In this document: positions 17,164 to 26,190 of the stretch, piece after piece | Layout of the letters: each line of letters begins with the position of its first letter | How positions within the stretch are numbered: the first letter of the stretch is position 1 | Source of the DNA: Bacteroidota bacterium | GTDB taxonomy: Bacteria; Bacteroidota; Bacteroidia; UBA4408 | Direction of reading: 5' to 3' | Assembly (NCBI GenBank): GCA_963169745.1 | Contig: CAUJCU010000017.1 | Coordinates: forward strand, 1-64,000 | DNA: 64,000 nt | The notes under the pieces: generated by a model | Told to the model about the DNA's origin: nothing | What the model saw: only the letters and a program-made list of their open reading frames with translations | The model's database searches: none | Translations under genes and position numbers: made by a program

Positions 17164-19185
17164 ATGGATACGGATGTGAAACAATTTCAAGAAGCTATTC
17201 TTGCGGGCATTCCTCATACTATACCACCTGTTGTGGAGTACGACAAACTGGTAAATCATGCCCCAAAAAGAAAAGATGTTCTTAATACAAACGAAAAAAA
17301 ACTGGCACTTCGAAATGCTCTTCGCTATTTTGATGCTAAGCTGCATGCTGTATTAGCCCCCGAATTTGTGCATGAACTCAAAACCTACGGGCGAATTTAT
17401 ATGTACCGTTATAAACCGGCATATAAAATATATGCTCGACCTATAGCGTATTACCCTGCAAAGTCAAAGCAGGCAGCTGCTATAATGCTAATGCTGCAAA
17501 ATAACTTAGATGATGCTGTAGCGCAGCACCCACATGAGTTAATTACTTACGGTGGTAATGGGGCTGTTTTTCAAAATTGGGCACAGTATTTACTTACTAT
17601 GCAGTATTTAGCTAACATGACTGACGAGCAAACTCTAGTATTATACTCCGGCCATCCTCTCGGACTTTTTCCATCTCATAAAAACGCGCCTCGCGTTGTT
17701 GTTACTAACGGAATGATGATTCCGAATTACAGCAAACCGGACGATTGGGAAAAATATAATGCTTTAGGTGTTACACAATATGGGCAAATGACAGCAGGTT
17801 CCTTTATGTACATTGGACCACAGGGCATTGTGCACGGAACAACAATTACGGTGCTTAATGCCGCTCGTATGTACCGTCAAAGAAATACAAGCCTGCATGC
17901 TCATGATTTGTTGTTGTTTGTTACTGCAGGGTTAGGAGGTATGAGTGGCGCACAACCTAAAGCGGCTCGAATTGCCGGAGTTATTAGCATTACAGCAGAA
18001 ATTAACCCAAAAGCAGCCGAAAAAAGACACCAACAAGGATGGGTAGATAAGTTATGTTATACCTTAACCGAAGTGTTTTCAGAAGTTGAGAATGCACGTA
18101 AGCAGAGGCTTCCGATTTCTATTGCCTATATTGGAAATATTGTTGATTTATGGGAGTATATTGTAGCATCAAATCTCAAGGTTGATTTGGGCAGTGATCA
18201 AACTTCGCTTCATAACCCTTGGGCAGGTGGTTATTATCCGGTTGGATACACCTACGAAGAAAGTAATAAGTTGATGGCCGAAAAACCGGAAGAGCTTAAA
18301 AAAGCAGTACAGCAAACATTAGTGCGTCATGCTCACGCCATAAATAAATTACATGATAAAGGAATGTATTTTTTTGACTATGGAAATGCCTTTTTACTTG
18401 AAGCATCAAGGGCGGGGGCTCAAGTAGTGAATAATGACGGTACGTTTAAATACCCTTCTTATGTTCAGGATATATTAGGCCCTATGTGCTTTGATTATGG
18501 TTTTGGCCCTTTTCGCTGGGTGTGTACATCAGGGAAATCTGACGATTTAATGACTACCGATATGTTGGCAAAACAAGTTCTTGAAAACTTATACCAACAT
18601 GCCCCCGATGAAATTAAACAACAGCTTAGCGATAATCTTACCTGGATAAAAGCTGCCGCTCAAAATAAATTAGTTGTTGGTTCTCAGGCACGTATTTTAT
18701 ATGCAGATGCCGAAGGAAGAATGAAAATAGCACAAGCGTTTAACGAGGCCATAGCCTCTGGTAAAATTTCGGCTCCAGTTGTTTTAGGGCGCGATCATCA
18801 TGATGTTTCAGGAACTGACTCTCCGTATAGAGAAACTTCTAACATATATGATGGGTCTAGCTTTACGGCTGATATGGCTGTACAAAACTTTGTAGGAGAT
18901 GCCTTTAGAGGGGCTACTTGGGTTTCGCTTCATAATGGCGGTGGAGTAGGGTGGGGCGAGGTTGTAAATGGAGGATTTGGAATGGTTTTGGATGGAAGTT
19001 CTGAAAGTGAACAGAAATTAAATAGTATGTTATTTTGGGATGTTAATAATGGAATAGCTCGTAGAAGCTGGGCTCGCAATAAGGAAGCTATTTTTGCCAT
19101 AAAGAGAGAAATGGAAAGAACACCTCAACTAAAAGTTACACTGCCTAACCAAGTTGAAGACTCCATAATTGATACATTATTTTAA
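17164..19185 (+). CDS. hutU: Urocanate hydratase
   Basis: 673 aa, the long form usual in Bacteroidota rather than the ~556 aa proteobacterial form. It uses tightly bound NAD+ to hydrate urocanate to imidazolone propionate in histidine breakdown. Recognisable blocks are LYSGHPLGLFPS, GPQGIVHGTT, GLGGMSGAQPKAA and the C-terminal SLHNGGGVGWGE. No hutH, hutI or hutG is adjacent, so the pathway is scattered. The ATG at 17164 follows AGAAG, a fair ribosome-binding site. Confidence 0.95.
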   Translation: MDTDVKQFQEAILAGIPHTIPPVVEYDKLVNHAPKRKDVLNTNEKKLALRNALRYFDAKLHAVLAPEFVHELKTYGRIYMYRYKPAYKIYARPIAYYPAKSKQAAAIMLMLQNNLDDAVAQHPHELITYGGNGAVFQNWAQYLLTMQYLANMTDEQTLVLYSGHPLGLFPSHKNAPRVVVTNGMMIPNYSKPDDWEKYNALGVTQYGQMTAGSFMYIGPQGIVHGTTITVLNAARMYRQRNTSLHAHDLLLFVTAGLGGMSGAQPKAARIAGVISITAEINPKAAEKRHQQGWVDKLCYTLTEVFSEVENARKQRLPISIAYIGNIVDLWEYIVASNLKVDLGSDQTSLHNPWAGGYYPVGYTYEESNKLMAEKPEELKKAVQQTLVRHAHAINKLHDKGMYFFDYGNAFLLEASRAGAQVVNNDGTFKYPSYVQDILGPMCFDYGFGPFRWVCTSGKSDDLMTTDMLAKQVLENLYQHAPDEIKQQLSDNLTWIKAAAQNKLVVGSQARILYADAEGRMKIAQAFNEAIASGKISAPVVLGRDHHDVSGTDSPYRETSNIYDGSSFTADMAVQNFVGDAFRGATWVSLHNGGGVGWGEVVNGGFGMVLDGSSESEQKLNSMLFWDVNNGIARRSWARNKEAIFAIKREMERTPQLKVTLPNQVEDSIIDTLF

Positions 19186-19275
19186 AAATGCATCAGGAAT
19201 AGTTTAACTTTTAAAGTAAAAAAACTGAATAAAAAAACAAGGGATCAATGTTTTAAGCAATACTTCGAACAAGCA

Positions 19276-20331
19276 CTAAGGCATTGCTGGAATATTCTTT
19301 GCGTCTTGAGGAACTTGTCCTTTAAGTGTAGTTAAAAAGGTTTTAATTGAGCTCACTTCACCTTCATTTAATTCTTTATTTAACTGCAGTTTTCCCATTA
19401 ATTTAATGGCCGTACTGAGCTCAGCTACGCTTCCATCATGAAAATAAGGGTGTGTTTCGGTAATATTTAATAATGAAGGAACTTTAAATATAAATTTATC
19501 TGTTTCCTTTTTTGTTTGTTCCATAAGTCCCAAATCTTCAACTTTACTTCCTGTTAGTTGCGAATAATTATTACCAATTAATGGAAATTTTTGAAGCATT
19601 TTTCCTCCTAGAGTATAGCTACTGTGACAAGTAATACAACCCACATTAATAAAAGTTTCAAGTCCTTTTTTCTCATCCTCATTTAATGCTTGCTTATTAC
19701 CGTCTAAATATTGATGAAACTTACTCGGTGTAGCTAATGTTCTTTCAAAAGCACCAATGGCATCTCTTAAGTTTTGATAGGTAATAGGGTTTGATGATTC
19801 AGGAAAAGCTTCGCTAAATAACTTTTTATAGCCAGAAATACTTTTTAATCTGTCTTCAACAAATTTTTCGGAAGGCATATTCATTTCAACAGGGTTTAAA
19901 ATAGGCATCCCGGCTTGTTCTTCCACATCCTTTGCGCGTCCGTCCCAAAATTGCATACTATGAAAAGCAGCATTCAAAACCGTTGGTGAATTTCGGTTGC
20001 CATGCTTTCCTAAATCACCTGCACTAGTAGCTAAATTGTCCACTCCAAAGGTTTCTAAATTGTGGCAGGTATTACAGCTTTGGGTATTGTTCTTAGAAAG
20101 CCTTTTATCATAAAATAAAGTTTTACCTAGTAAAATCTTAGCTACACTTAGTTTTTGATTTGCAGAGTCTTTTGGAAAAGGTTGAAAGTAAAGCAATGCC
20201 TTTTCAAAAAGTGTATCTTTGGCTTCAGTAACGGTTTGAGGTGCCTCGTTTTTATTGCTATTACATGAAGTAAAGATAAAAATAACAGTTGCCGTTAAAA
20301 TTGATAATTTGAAGAGCGATTTTACTTTCAT
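19276..20331 (-). CDS. Di-haem cytochrome c peroxidase family lipoprotein (CcpA/MauG-like)
   Basis: 351 aa. The lipobox FTSC (C23) predicts a lipid-anchored envelope protein. Two c-type haem sites are present: CNTCH (86-90) and CITCH (232-236). The family reduces hydrogen peroxide with electrons from a small cytochrome, or in MauG-type members modifies proteins. The block HNLETFGVDN after the first haem and the C-terminal HPYFHDGSV region fit the peroxidase branch. It is convergent with hutU and monocistronic. Confidence 0.9.
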   Translation of the reverse strand: MKVKSLFKLSILTATVIFIFTSCNSNKNEAPQTVTEAKDTLFEKALLYFQPFPKDSANQKLSVAKILLGKTLFYDKRLSKNNTQSCNTCHNLETFGVDNLATSAGDLGKHGNRNSPTVLNAAFHSMQFWDGRAKDVEEQAGMPILNPVEMNMPSEKFVEDRLKSISGYKKLFSEAFPESSNPITYQNLRDAIGAFERTLATPSKFHQYLDGNKQALNEDEKKGLETFINVGCITCHSSYTLGGKMLQKFPLIGNNYSQLTGSKVEDLGLMEQTKKETDKFIFKVPSLLNITETHPYFHDGSVAELSTAIKLMGKLQLNKELNEGEVSSIKTFLTTLKGQVPQDAKNIPAMP

Positions 20332-20365
20332 TTCTTGTAGTTAAATAAGATTTAAATTAGAGCTG

Positions 20366-20373
20366 CAAAAATA
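20366..20373 (-). promoter_or_regulatory. -7 element for the cytochrome c peroxidase gene
   Basis: On the minus strand this reads TATTTTTG, an exact TAnnTTTG match, about 35 bases before the start codon. No TTG was found at the usual -33 distance. Confidence 0.5.
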
Positions 20374-20522
20374 GTAAAATAATGTTCAATTATTTTTTAA
20401 TAAATAATTTCAATAATTTTTATAGTGTATTGGTAATATTAATGCTGTTATAAAACAATCATATACTTTACTATTTATTTTGAAAGGAATGTGTTTAATT
20501 TGTACTCATTATTTATAAAACT

Positions 20523-21728
20523 ATGAAAAATGCTTATATAATTGATGGGGTGCGAACAGCAATAGGAGGTTTTGGTGGTTCTTTATCACCTGTTAGAACC
20601 GATGATCTTGCTGCCCATGTATTAAAAAGTTTAATGCTAAAGAATAACACTGTTGATCCTTCGGCAATTAACGAAATAATAATGGGGTGTGCGAACCAGT
20701 CAGGTGAAGATAACCGTAATGTAGCTCGTATGGCTTTGTTGTTGGCCGGGTTACCGTATAGTATTACAGCCGAAACAGTGAATCGCTTATGCGCATCTGG
20801 ACTTTCAGCAGCAATAGCGGCCTCAAATAATTTAAAACTAGGTGATGCTGATTTATCCATTGCCGGAGGCGTAGAAAATATGACTCGCGGTCCTTGGGTT
20901 ATGCCTAAGGCTTCGACCCCTTTTGGACGCGATCAACAACTTTATGATAGTAGTTTTGGTTGGCGCTTTATCCACCCTAAAATGAAAGAACGCTATGGTA
21001 CAGAAGCAATGGGTGAAACTGCAGAAAACTTAGCGGAGCTCTATAAAATATCTCGCGAAGAACAAGATGAATATGCTTTTAATAGCCAAAAAAAGGCTGC
21101 AAGAGCGCAGCAAAAAGGGCGATTTGCAATTGAAATAGCTGCTGTTGAAATACCCCAAAAAAAAGGTGAAATTAAAATATTTAAAGATGATGAATTTATC
21201 AAAAGTGGTACCAGTCTCGAAATCTTAGCTAAGTTAAAACCCGCCTTTAGAAATAACGGTACTGTAACTGCCGGAAACGCTTCTGGTCTTAATGATGGAG
21301 CAGCGGCTATACTTCTGGCTTCTGATGATGGAATAAAACAGCATGGATTAAAACCGTTAGCACGAATTGTTAGTTCAGGAGCTGCTGGAGTTGAACCTCG
21401 TATAATGGGTATTGGTCCTGTAAAAGCATCAGAAATTGCATTAAAAAAAGCCGGACTAACGTTAAATCAAATAGATATTATTGAGCTAAACGAAGCTTTT
21501 GCAGCCCAAGTATTGGCTTGCACACGTGCAATGAAAATAGATGACCATGACAAACGATTAAATCCTAACGGAGGAGCAATTGCTTTGGGGCATCCTTTGG
21601 GAGTAAGCGGGGCCAGAATACTGTTCAGTGCTGCTTTAGAATTACATCAACAAAATAAAAAGTATGCTTTGGTTACCATGTGTATAGGAGTTGGGCAGGG
21701 CTATGCTGCGGTTATTGAGCGTTGTTAG
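20523..21728 (+). CDS. Acetyl-CoA C-acyltransferase (thiolase)
   Basis: 401 aa cytoplasmic degradative-type thiolase that splits 3-ketoacyl-CoA with CoA. The acylated cysteine is C90 (NRLCASGL). The other active-site motifs are [16 protein letters not shown] (active-site His) and the C-terminal CIGVGQG cysteine. Sequence such as [15 protein letters not shown] and the length fit the PcaF/FadA branch. It could serve fatty-acid or branched-chain/aromatic degradation, but no FadB partner is adjacent to decide. Confidence 0.92.
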   Translation: MKNAYIIDGVRTAIGGFGGSLSPVRTDDLAAHVLKSLMLKNNTVDPSAINEIIMGCANQSGEDNRNVARMALLLAGLPYSITAETVNRLCASGLSAAIAASNNLKLGDADLSIAGGVENMTRGPWVMPKASTPFGRDQQLYDSSFGWRFIHPKMKERYGTEAMGETAENLAELYKISREEQDEYAFNSQKKAARAQQKGRFAIEIAAVEIPQKKGEIKIFKDDEFIKSGTSLEILAKLKPAFRNNGTVTAGNASGLNDGAAAILLASDDGIKQHGLKPLARIVSSGAAGVEPRIMGIGPVKASEIALKKAGLTLNQIDIIELNEAFAAQVLACTRAMKIDDHDKRLNPNGGAIALGHPLGVSGARILFSAALELHQQNKKYALVTMCIGVGQGYAAVIERC

Positions 21729-21994
21729 TTAATTTCTTCAAAATACAAGAGCCATAAGATTAGGGTAAGCTTTTCAAAACACCAAATGTGAAGAACTTTA
21801 TTTCTCTTTTTTAGATTAAGTCAAAATCTTTTTTGAAAAGTAAGCTCTAAAATACTTCATTGATGTAAATAAAAGTATGTATTAAATTATAGTACATAGG
21901 CCGTGTTAATTTTGTTTTTCTGAGCGTATTAATATTAACATTTTATCGTTAAACAATTGCTTATTTACTTCAATCCCAAACAACAGAAAACTAT

Positions 21995-22002
21995 TAGCTT
22001 TG
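21995..22002 (+). promoter_or_regulatory. -7 element for the patatin gene, four bases from ATG
   Basis: TAGCTTTG matches TAnnTTTG and is followed by TAAT and then ATG at 22007, so the predicted transcript start falls at or within a few bases of the start codon. No TTG lies at the -33 position. Confidence 0.5.
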
Positions 22003-22006
22003 TAAT

Positions 22007-24316
22007 ATGAACTCTTTTTATTACGCATTGCTAAAGCTTATGGCAGTTTGTTTCGTTGTTGTACAAACAGTACCTGTGGCTTCGGCTCAAAAAGTTGGCG
22101 TAGTACTTAGTGGAGGCGGAGCAGATGGTTTGACTCACATAGGCGTTTTAAAAGCTTTAGAAGAGAATAATATACCAATTGATTACATTGCCGGTACTTC
22201 CATAGGTTCTTTAATTGGAGCTTTATATGCATCAGGTTACTCACCTGCTCAGATGGAGAAAATGGTTACTCAGGAAAGCTTTAAAAAATGGGCTGTAGGT
22301 GAAATAGAAGATAAATATGTTTATTATTTTAAAAAGAGGGAGAGTGATGCCTCATGGATAAATTTCAAATTCTCATTAGATACTTTAATCCAAACTTCAT
22401 TGCCTACAAATTTTATTTCACCGGTTCCGGTTGATTTTGGTTTGATGGAGTATTTTGCACAAGCAACAGCTACATGTAACGAAAATTTTGACAGTTTATT
22501 TGTTCCTTTCAGATGTGTGGCTGCGAACATAACAGATAAAAGAGAAGCTGTTTTTTCAACCGGTGATTTGGGGCAAAGAGTCCGGGCTTCTATGTCTTAT
22601 CCCTTTTATCTTAAAGCCTTAAATATTGACAATAAATTGTATTTTGATGGGGGCTTATACAATAATTTTCCCATTGATGTAATGTATAATGATTTTAAGC
22701 CTGATGTTATCATAGGAAGTAATGTATCGGAATCATTAAAAGCACCCGATGAGGACGATCTTATATCGCAAATAAAAAGTATTTTTATTAATAGAGGCAA
22801 CAGTACTATACCACCGGTTAAGCTTATAGTGATTGAACCTAAAACCGGACTATCAGGGTTATTTAACTTTAATAACGCACAACTATTAATTTCCGAAGGT
22901 TATGAATCATGCATGAGTAGCATAGAGGAAATTACAGCGTCTATTCCGAGAAAAATGAATAAAGATGAATTAAATAAAAAAAGGAAATATTTCATTGAGT
23001 CAGCGCCCATACTTGTTTTCAATCAAACAGAGGTGAGTGGATTAAATAAAAAACAAACATTTTATGCCAAAAAGTTATTAGGCTTAGAGAAAAATAATAT
23101 TATTTCAGTTAGTGACTTGAAATCTAAATATTTTCGATTAGCAGCCGATCAAAAAATAAAACAAATATACCCTATTGCAAAAGTTGATGAACGAACGGGA
23201 TATTATAAACTTAACTTAAAAATTAAAAAAGAGAAAGATATACTACTTTCGTTTGGGGGGAACTTTTCATCTCGCCCAATAAATGCTGCTTATATTGCTG
23301 GTCAATATAATTATCTGTCAAATATTGGTATTAGTATTTTTGGAAACAGCTACTTTGGCCGCTTTTACGGCTCATATATGTTAAAGACTAGATTTGATTT
23401 TCCATCAAAATTTCCATATTACTTAGAGCTTTCATTTACTCGAAACCGCTGGGATTATTTTAGAAGTAGTACCGCTTTTTTTGAAGAGTCGAAGCCTTCG
23501 TATCTGGTTCAAAATGATAATAGCCTTGATTTAAGCGGGGGAGTTCCGGTTAAAAATAAATCAAAATTAATTGCCGGTGCAAACACTGCTAATTTGTATG
23601 ATCGCTATTATCAAACTAAAGTGTTTTCTCAAAAAGACACTACCGACAGAACAGATTTTTACATCATTTCTCCTTATATATTTTATGAACGCAACACATT
23701 AAACCGAAAACAATTTGCTAATTCAGGCACGTATTTGTTGTTAAAGTTTCGTTATGTGGCAGGCAATGAAATAACTGCTCCAGGAAACACAACTTCAGGA
23801 CAACTTTTTGAAACGGCCTTTCACGAATGGTATCAAGTCAGACTGTTTTACGAAAATTATTTTAAAAGAAAAGGAAGAGTTCGTTTAGGTTTTGCCACTG
23901 AGACCTTGATTTCTAATCAAACTTTTTTTGCAAACTACACCGCCTCAATTTTGGCAGCACCTCAATATAATCCTATACCTGAAGCACAAACATTTTTTCA
24001 GGAAAACTTTCGGGCACATAACTACACCAGTTTTGGCTTAAGGCATATTCTTAATATTTTCAATAATTTAGATTGGAGAACCGAAGCTTATATCTTTCAG
24101 CCCTACCAGTCAATTAAAAGAGACGCCAACCAGAAACCCTATTATTTTAGCACTGTATTTCATAAAAGAGATTTTATAGCTTCAACAGCTCTTGTATATG
24201 AAACACCATTGGGGCCATTAAGTTTAAGCTTTAATTATTATAGTGCCACCGAGAAACCATACAGTTTATTATTCTCTTTTGGTTATATTATGTTTAATAA
24301 AAGAGCGTTAGATTAG
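22007..24316 (+). CDS. Patatin-like phospholipase with C-terminal outer-membrane barrel (PlpD-like)
   Basis: 769 aa. A signal peptide ends near ASAQK. Residues 30-300 form a patatin lipase domain with nucleophile S65 in GTSIG and its partner D214 in FDGG. A POTRA-like linker is followed by a C-terminal beta-rich region (residues ~410-769) of the Omp85/D15 barrel type. This is the type Vd autotransporter-like layout. The oxyanion loop reads GGGADG at 36-41, where patatins usually have Arg or Lys after GGGx; here it is Asp. Activity is therefore not certain. It ends three bases before a convergent gene. Confidence 0.87.
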   Translation: MNSFYYALLKLMAVCFVVVQTVPVASAQKVGVVLSGGGADGLTHIGVLKALEENNIPIDYIAGTSIGSLIGALYASGYSPAQMEKMVTQESFKKWAVGEIEDKYVYYFKKRESDASWINFKFSLDTLIQTSLPTNFISPVPVDFGLMEYFAQATATCNENFDSLFVPFRCVAANITDKREAVFSTGDLGQRVRASMSYPFYLKALNIDNKLYFDGGLYNNFPIDVMYNDFKPDVIIGSNVSESLKAPDEDDLISQIKSIFINRGNSTIPPVKLIVIEPKTGLSGLFNFNNAQLLISEGYESCMSSIEEITASIPRKMNKDELNKKRKYFIESAPILVFNQTEVSGLNKKQTFYAKKLLGLEKNNIISVSDLKSKYFRLAADQKIKQIYPIAKVDERTGYYKLNLKIKKEKDILLSFGGNFSSRPINAAYIAGQYNYLSNIGISIFGNSYFGRFYGSYMLKTRFDFPSKFPYYLELSFTRNRWDYFRSSTAFFEESKPSYLVQNDNSLDLSGGVPVKNKSKLIAGANTANLYDRYYQTKVFSQKDTTDRTDFYIISPYIFYERNTLNRKQFANSGTYLLLKFRYVAGNEITAPGNTTSGQLFETAFHEWYQVRLFYENYFKRKGRVRLGFATETLISNQTFFANYTASILAAPQYNPIPEAQTFFQENFRAHNYTSFGLRHILNIFNNLDWRTEAYIFQPYQSIKRDANQKPYYFSTVFHKRDFIASTALVYETPLGPLSLSFNYYSATEKPYSLLFSFGYIMFNKRALD

Positions 24317-24319
24317 CTT

Positions 24320-24745
24320 TTATCGTGTTACTTCTTTAATAATTTTACCTTCCATGTTGTAAAACGTCCAAACGCCTTTTGGAACATCATCTACATAATT
24401 GCCATCAATTTTTTTGACTCCATTTTCGTAATACACATTACTTATGCCGTTTCGTAAGCCTTTTGTGTATTCACCACGACTCCATAACTTTCCGTTTTCA
24501 TAAAAATAACTCCAGTCGCCTTCTCGTTTTCCATCTTTAAGGAAGCCTTTTAGTTTTATGTTCCCATTACTGTAAAATTCTTGATAAAGGCCATTTACCG
24601 TATCCGATTCAATAGGTTTGTAGGATGGTACCGGGTTCATTTTTTGTGCTGTATCAGGAGTGTTTTTCGAAGATTGCAAATTACAACTACATGCACATGT
24701 GAGTAATAGAACAAACAAGGGGATATAAAAATACTTTAATAACAT
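24320..24745 (-). CDS. MORN-repeat (YwqK-type) lipoprotein
   Basis: 141 aa. A hydrophobic leader runs into a cysteine cluster (TCACSC, C17-C21) containing the likely lipidation site. The rest is four MORN_2-type repeats of about 23 residues (YSNGNIKLKG, YENGKLWSRG, YENGVKKIDG, YNMEGKIIKE). This repeat class is often labelled YwqK antitoxin, but that name comes from one Bacillus system and should not be read as a function here. It lies 12 bases after the prenyl synthase gene and is probably co-transcribed. Confidence 0.83.
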   Translation of the reverse strand: MLLKYFYIPLFVLLLTCACSCNLQSSKNTPDTAQKMNPVPSYKPIESDTVNGLYQEFYSNGNIKLKGFLKDGKREGDWSYFYENGKLWSRGEYTKGLRNGISNVYYENGVKKIDGNYVDDVPKGVWTFYNMEGKIIKEVTR

Positions 24746-24757
24746 ATTTGTATGCGG

Positions 24758-25729
24758 TTATTGGCTACGCTCTGTAGTATATATAACTAATTGCTGTAGG
24801 GAGTTTCGAGCTTCATTTTCTGGAAAATGTTTTAATATTTCTATTGCTCGTTTTCGGTAATCAAGCATAACATTTTGTGCATACTCAATACCACCACTTG
24901 ATTGCACAAAGTCTATAACATATTTTACTTTTTCAGGATTGTTGTTGTTGTTTTTTACAATATTAATTAACTTTCTTTTTTCAAAAAAAGACGCTTTATT
25001 TAATGCAAATATTAAAGGTAAGGTCATTTTTTGTTCTTTAATATCAATCCCTGTAGGCTTACCAATGTCACCTGAGCCATAATCAAATAAATCATCTTTT
25101 AATTGAAAGGCAATACCGGTAAGTTCGCCAAATAATCGCATTTGTTCAACTTGATCCGCACCGGCCTTAACACTTTGTGCTCCTGAGGCGCAACAGGAGG
25201 CAATTAATGAGGCCGTTTTTTGTCGTATTATTTCAAAATACACATCTTCGCTTATATCAAGCTTTCGTGCTTTTTCAATTTGAAGTAATTCGCCTTCGGC
25301 CATTTCACGAACAGCATTAGATACAATTTCAAGCAAATCGTACTCTTTATGCTCAACAGAAAGAAGCAAGCCCCTCGACAATAAAAAATCACCAACCAAT
25401 ACTGCAATTTTATTTTTCCATAAAGCGTTAACAGATAAAAAGCCACGTCTTAAATTACTGTCATCAACCACATCATCATGAACAAGTGAAGCCGTGTGTA
25501 GAAGCTCAATTAAAGCAGCTGCCCGAAAAGTCGATTCCGAAGGTTTTTCAAATACTTTAGCCGAAAGGAACACAAATAGAGGGCGTAATTGTTTCCCTTT
25601 ACGTTTAACAATATAATGTGTTATTTTATCTAATAACGGAACATTGCTTTTCATAGATTGTTTAAACTTTTGTTCAAACTGATCTATTTCGTTTAGTATT
25701 GGAGCCTTTATTTGTTCAATTATTCGCAA
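24758..25729 (-). CDS. Long-chain polyprenyl diphosphate synthase (IspB-like)
   Basis: 323 aa trans-prenyltransferase that builds the isoprenoid tail of menaquinone by adding IPP units. The first aspartate-rich motif is D85-D86-V-V-D89 and the second is KDDLFD (D212, D213, D216). KGKQLRP and GEL-type helices are present. The start is TTG at 25729: no in-frame ATG exists upstream, and the first internal ATG (residue 26) would remove the conserved leading helix. A -7 promoter element lies 22 bases before it. Confidence 0.92.
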   Translation of the reverse strand: MRIIEQIKAPILNEIDQFEQKFKQSMKSNVPLLDKITHYIVKRKGKQLRPLFVFLSAKVFEKPSESTFRAAALIELLHTASLVHDDVVDDSNLRRGFLSVNALWKNKIAVLVGDFLLSRGLLLSVEHKEYDLLEIVSNAVREMAEGELLQIEKARKLDISEDVYFEIIRQKTASLIASCCASGAQSVKAGADQVEQMRLFGELTGIAFQLKDDLFDYGSGDIGKPTGIDIKEQKMTLPLIFALNKASFFEKRKLINIVKNNNNNPEKVKYVIDFVQSSGGIEYAQNVMLDYRKRAIEILKHFPENEARNSLQQLVIYTTERSQ

Positions 25730-25751
25730 ATAATAAATTTTTGATTGCCGC

Positions 25752-25759
25752 CAAAAGTA
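25752..25759 (-). promoter_or_regulatory. -7 element for the polyprenyl synthase gene
   Basis: The minus strand reads TACTTTTG, an exact TAnnTTTG match. It gives a leader of about 19 bases before the TTG start. No -33 TTG was found. Confidence 0.5.
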
Positions 25760-25799
25760 AGGAAAAGAACTCTTTAAATAAATATAATTAAAGAATAAA

Positions 25800-25827
25800 A
25801 AAGGCTGTAATTTTCATTACAGCCTTT
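25800..25827 (-). terminator. Intrinsic terminator after the DUF2795 gene
   Basis: A perfect 11-bp stem (AAAGGCTGTAA at 25800-25810 with its complement at 25817-25827) and a 6-base loop. Reading leftward on the minus strand it is followed by TTTTATTCTTT. It separates the DUF2795 gene from the prenyl synthase promoter. Confidence 0.88.
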
Positions 25828-25848
25828 ATGAAACATTGTTCAGGGTAA

Positions 25849-26070
25849 TTAATATTCATCTTCATTAAAGAAAAAATCTTCTTTTGAAGGGTAATCAGGC
25901 CAAATATCCTCAATGGACTCATATATATCTCCCTCATCTTCTATTTCCTGAAGATTTTCTATAACCTCCATAGGAGCGCCAGAGCGGATTGCAAAATCTA
26001 TCAATTCATCTTTTGTTGCAGGCCAAGGTGCATCTTCAAGATTTGATGCCAATTCTAGTGTCCAATACAT
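25849..26070 (-). CDS. Small acidic DUF2795 protein
   Basis: 73 aa and strongly acidic (many Glu/Asp, NEDEY end). The core DAPWPATKDELIDFAIRSGAP is the DUF2795 signature, a short domain widespread and highly conserved in Bacteroidota, with no proven function. There is no signal peptide or membrane segment. It is monocistronic with its own terminator. The strong family conservation makes the start at ATG 26070 secure. Confidence 0.85.
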   Translation of the reverse strand: MYWTLELASNLEDAPWPATKDELIDFAIRSGAPMEVIENLQEIEDEGDIYESIEDIWPDYPSKEDFFFNEDEY

Positions 26071-26190
26071 AAATTTGTAATTTAATTTTTATTCCAGTTA
26101 ATTTTAATTTCGCGCGAAAATAAAAAAAAAATAGAAACTACATACACTAATTTTATGAATACCGTTGTTGACAACAAGATTTATAAAAAA

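Noticed and set aside
24320-24745. Toxin-antitoxin locus suggested by the YwqK name
   Set aside because: No toxin gene is adjacent. The protein is a MORN-repeat lipoprotein next to a prenyl synthase gene.
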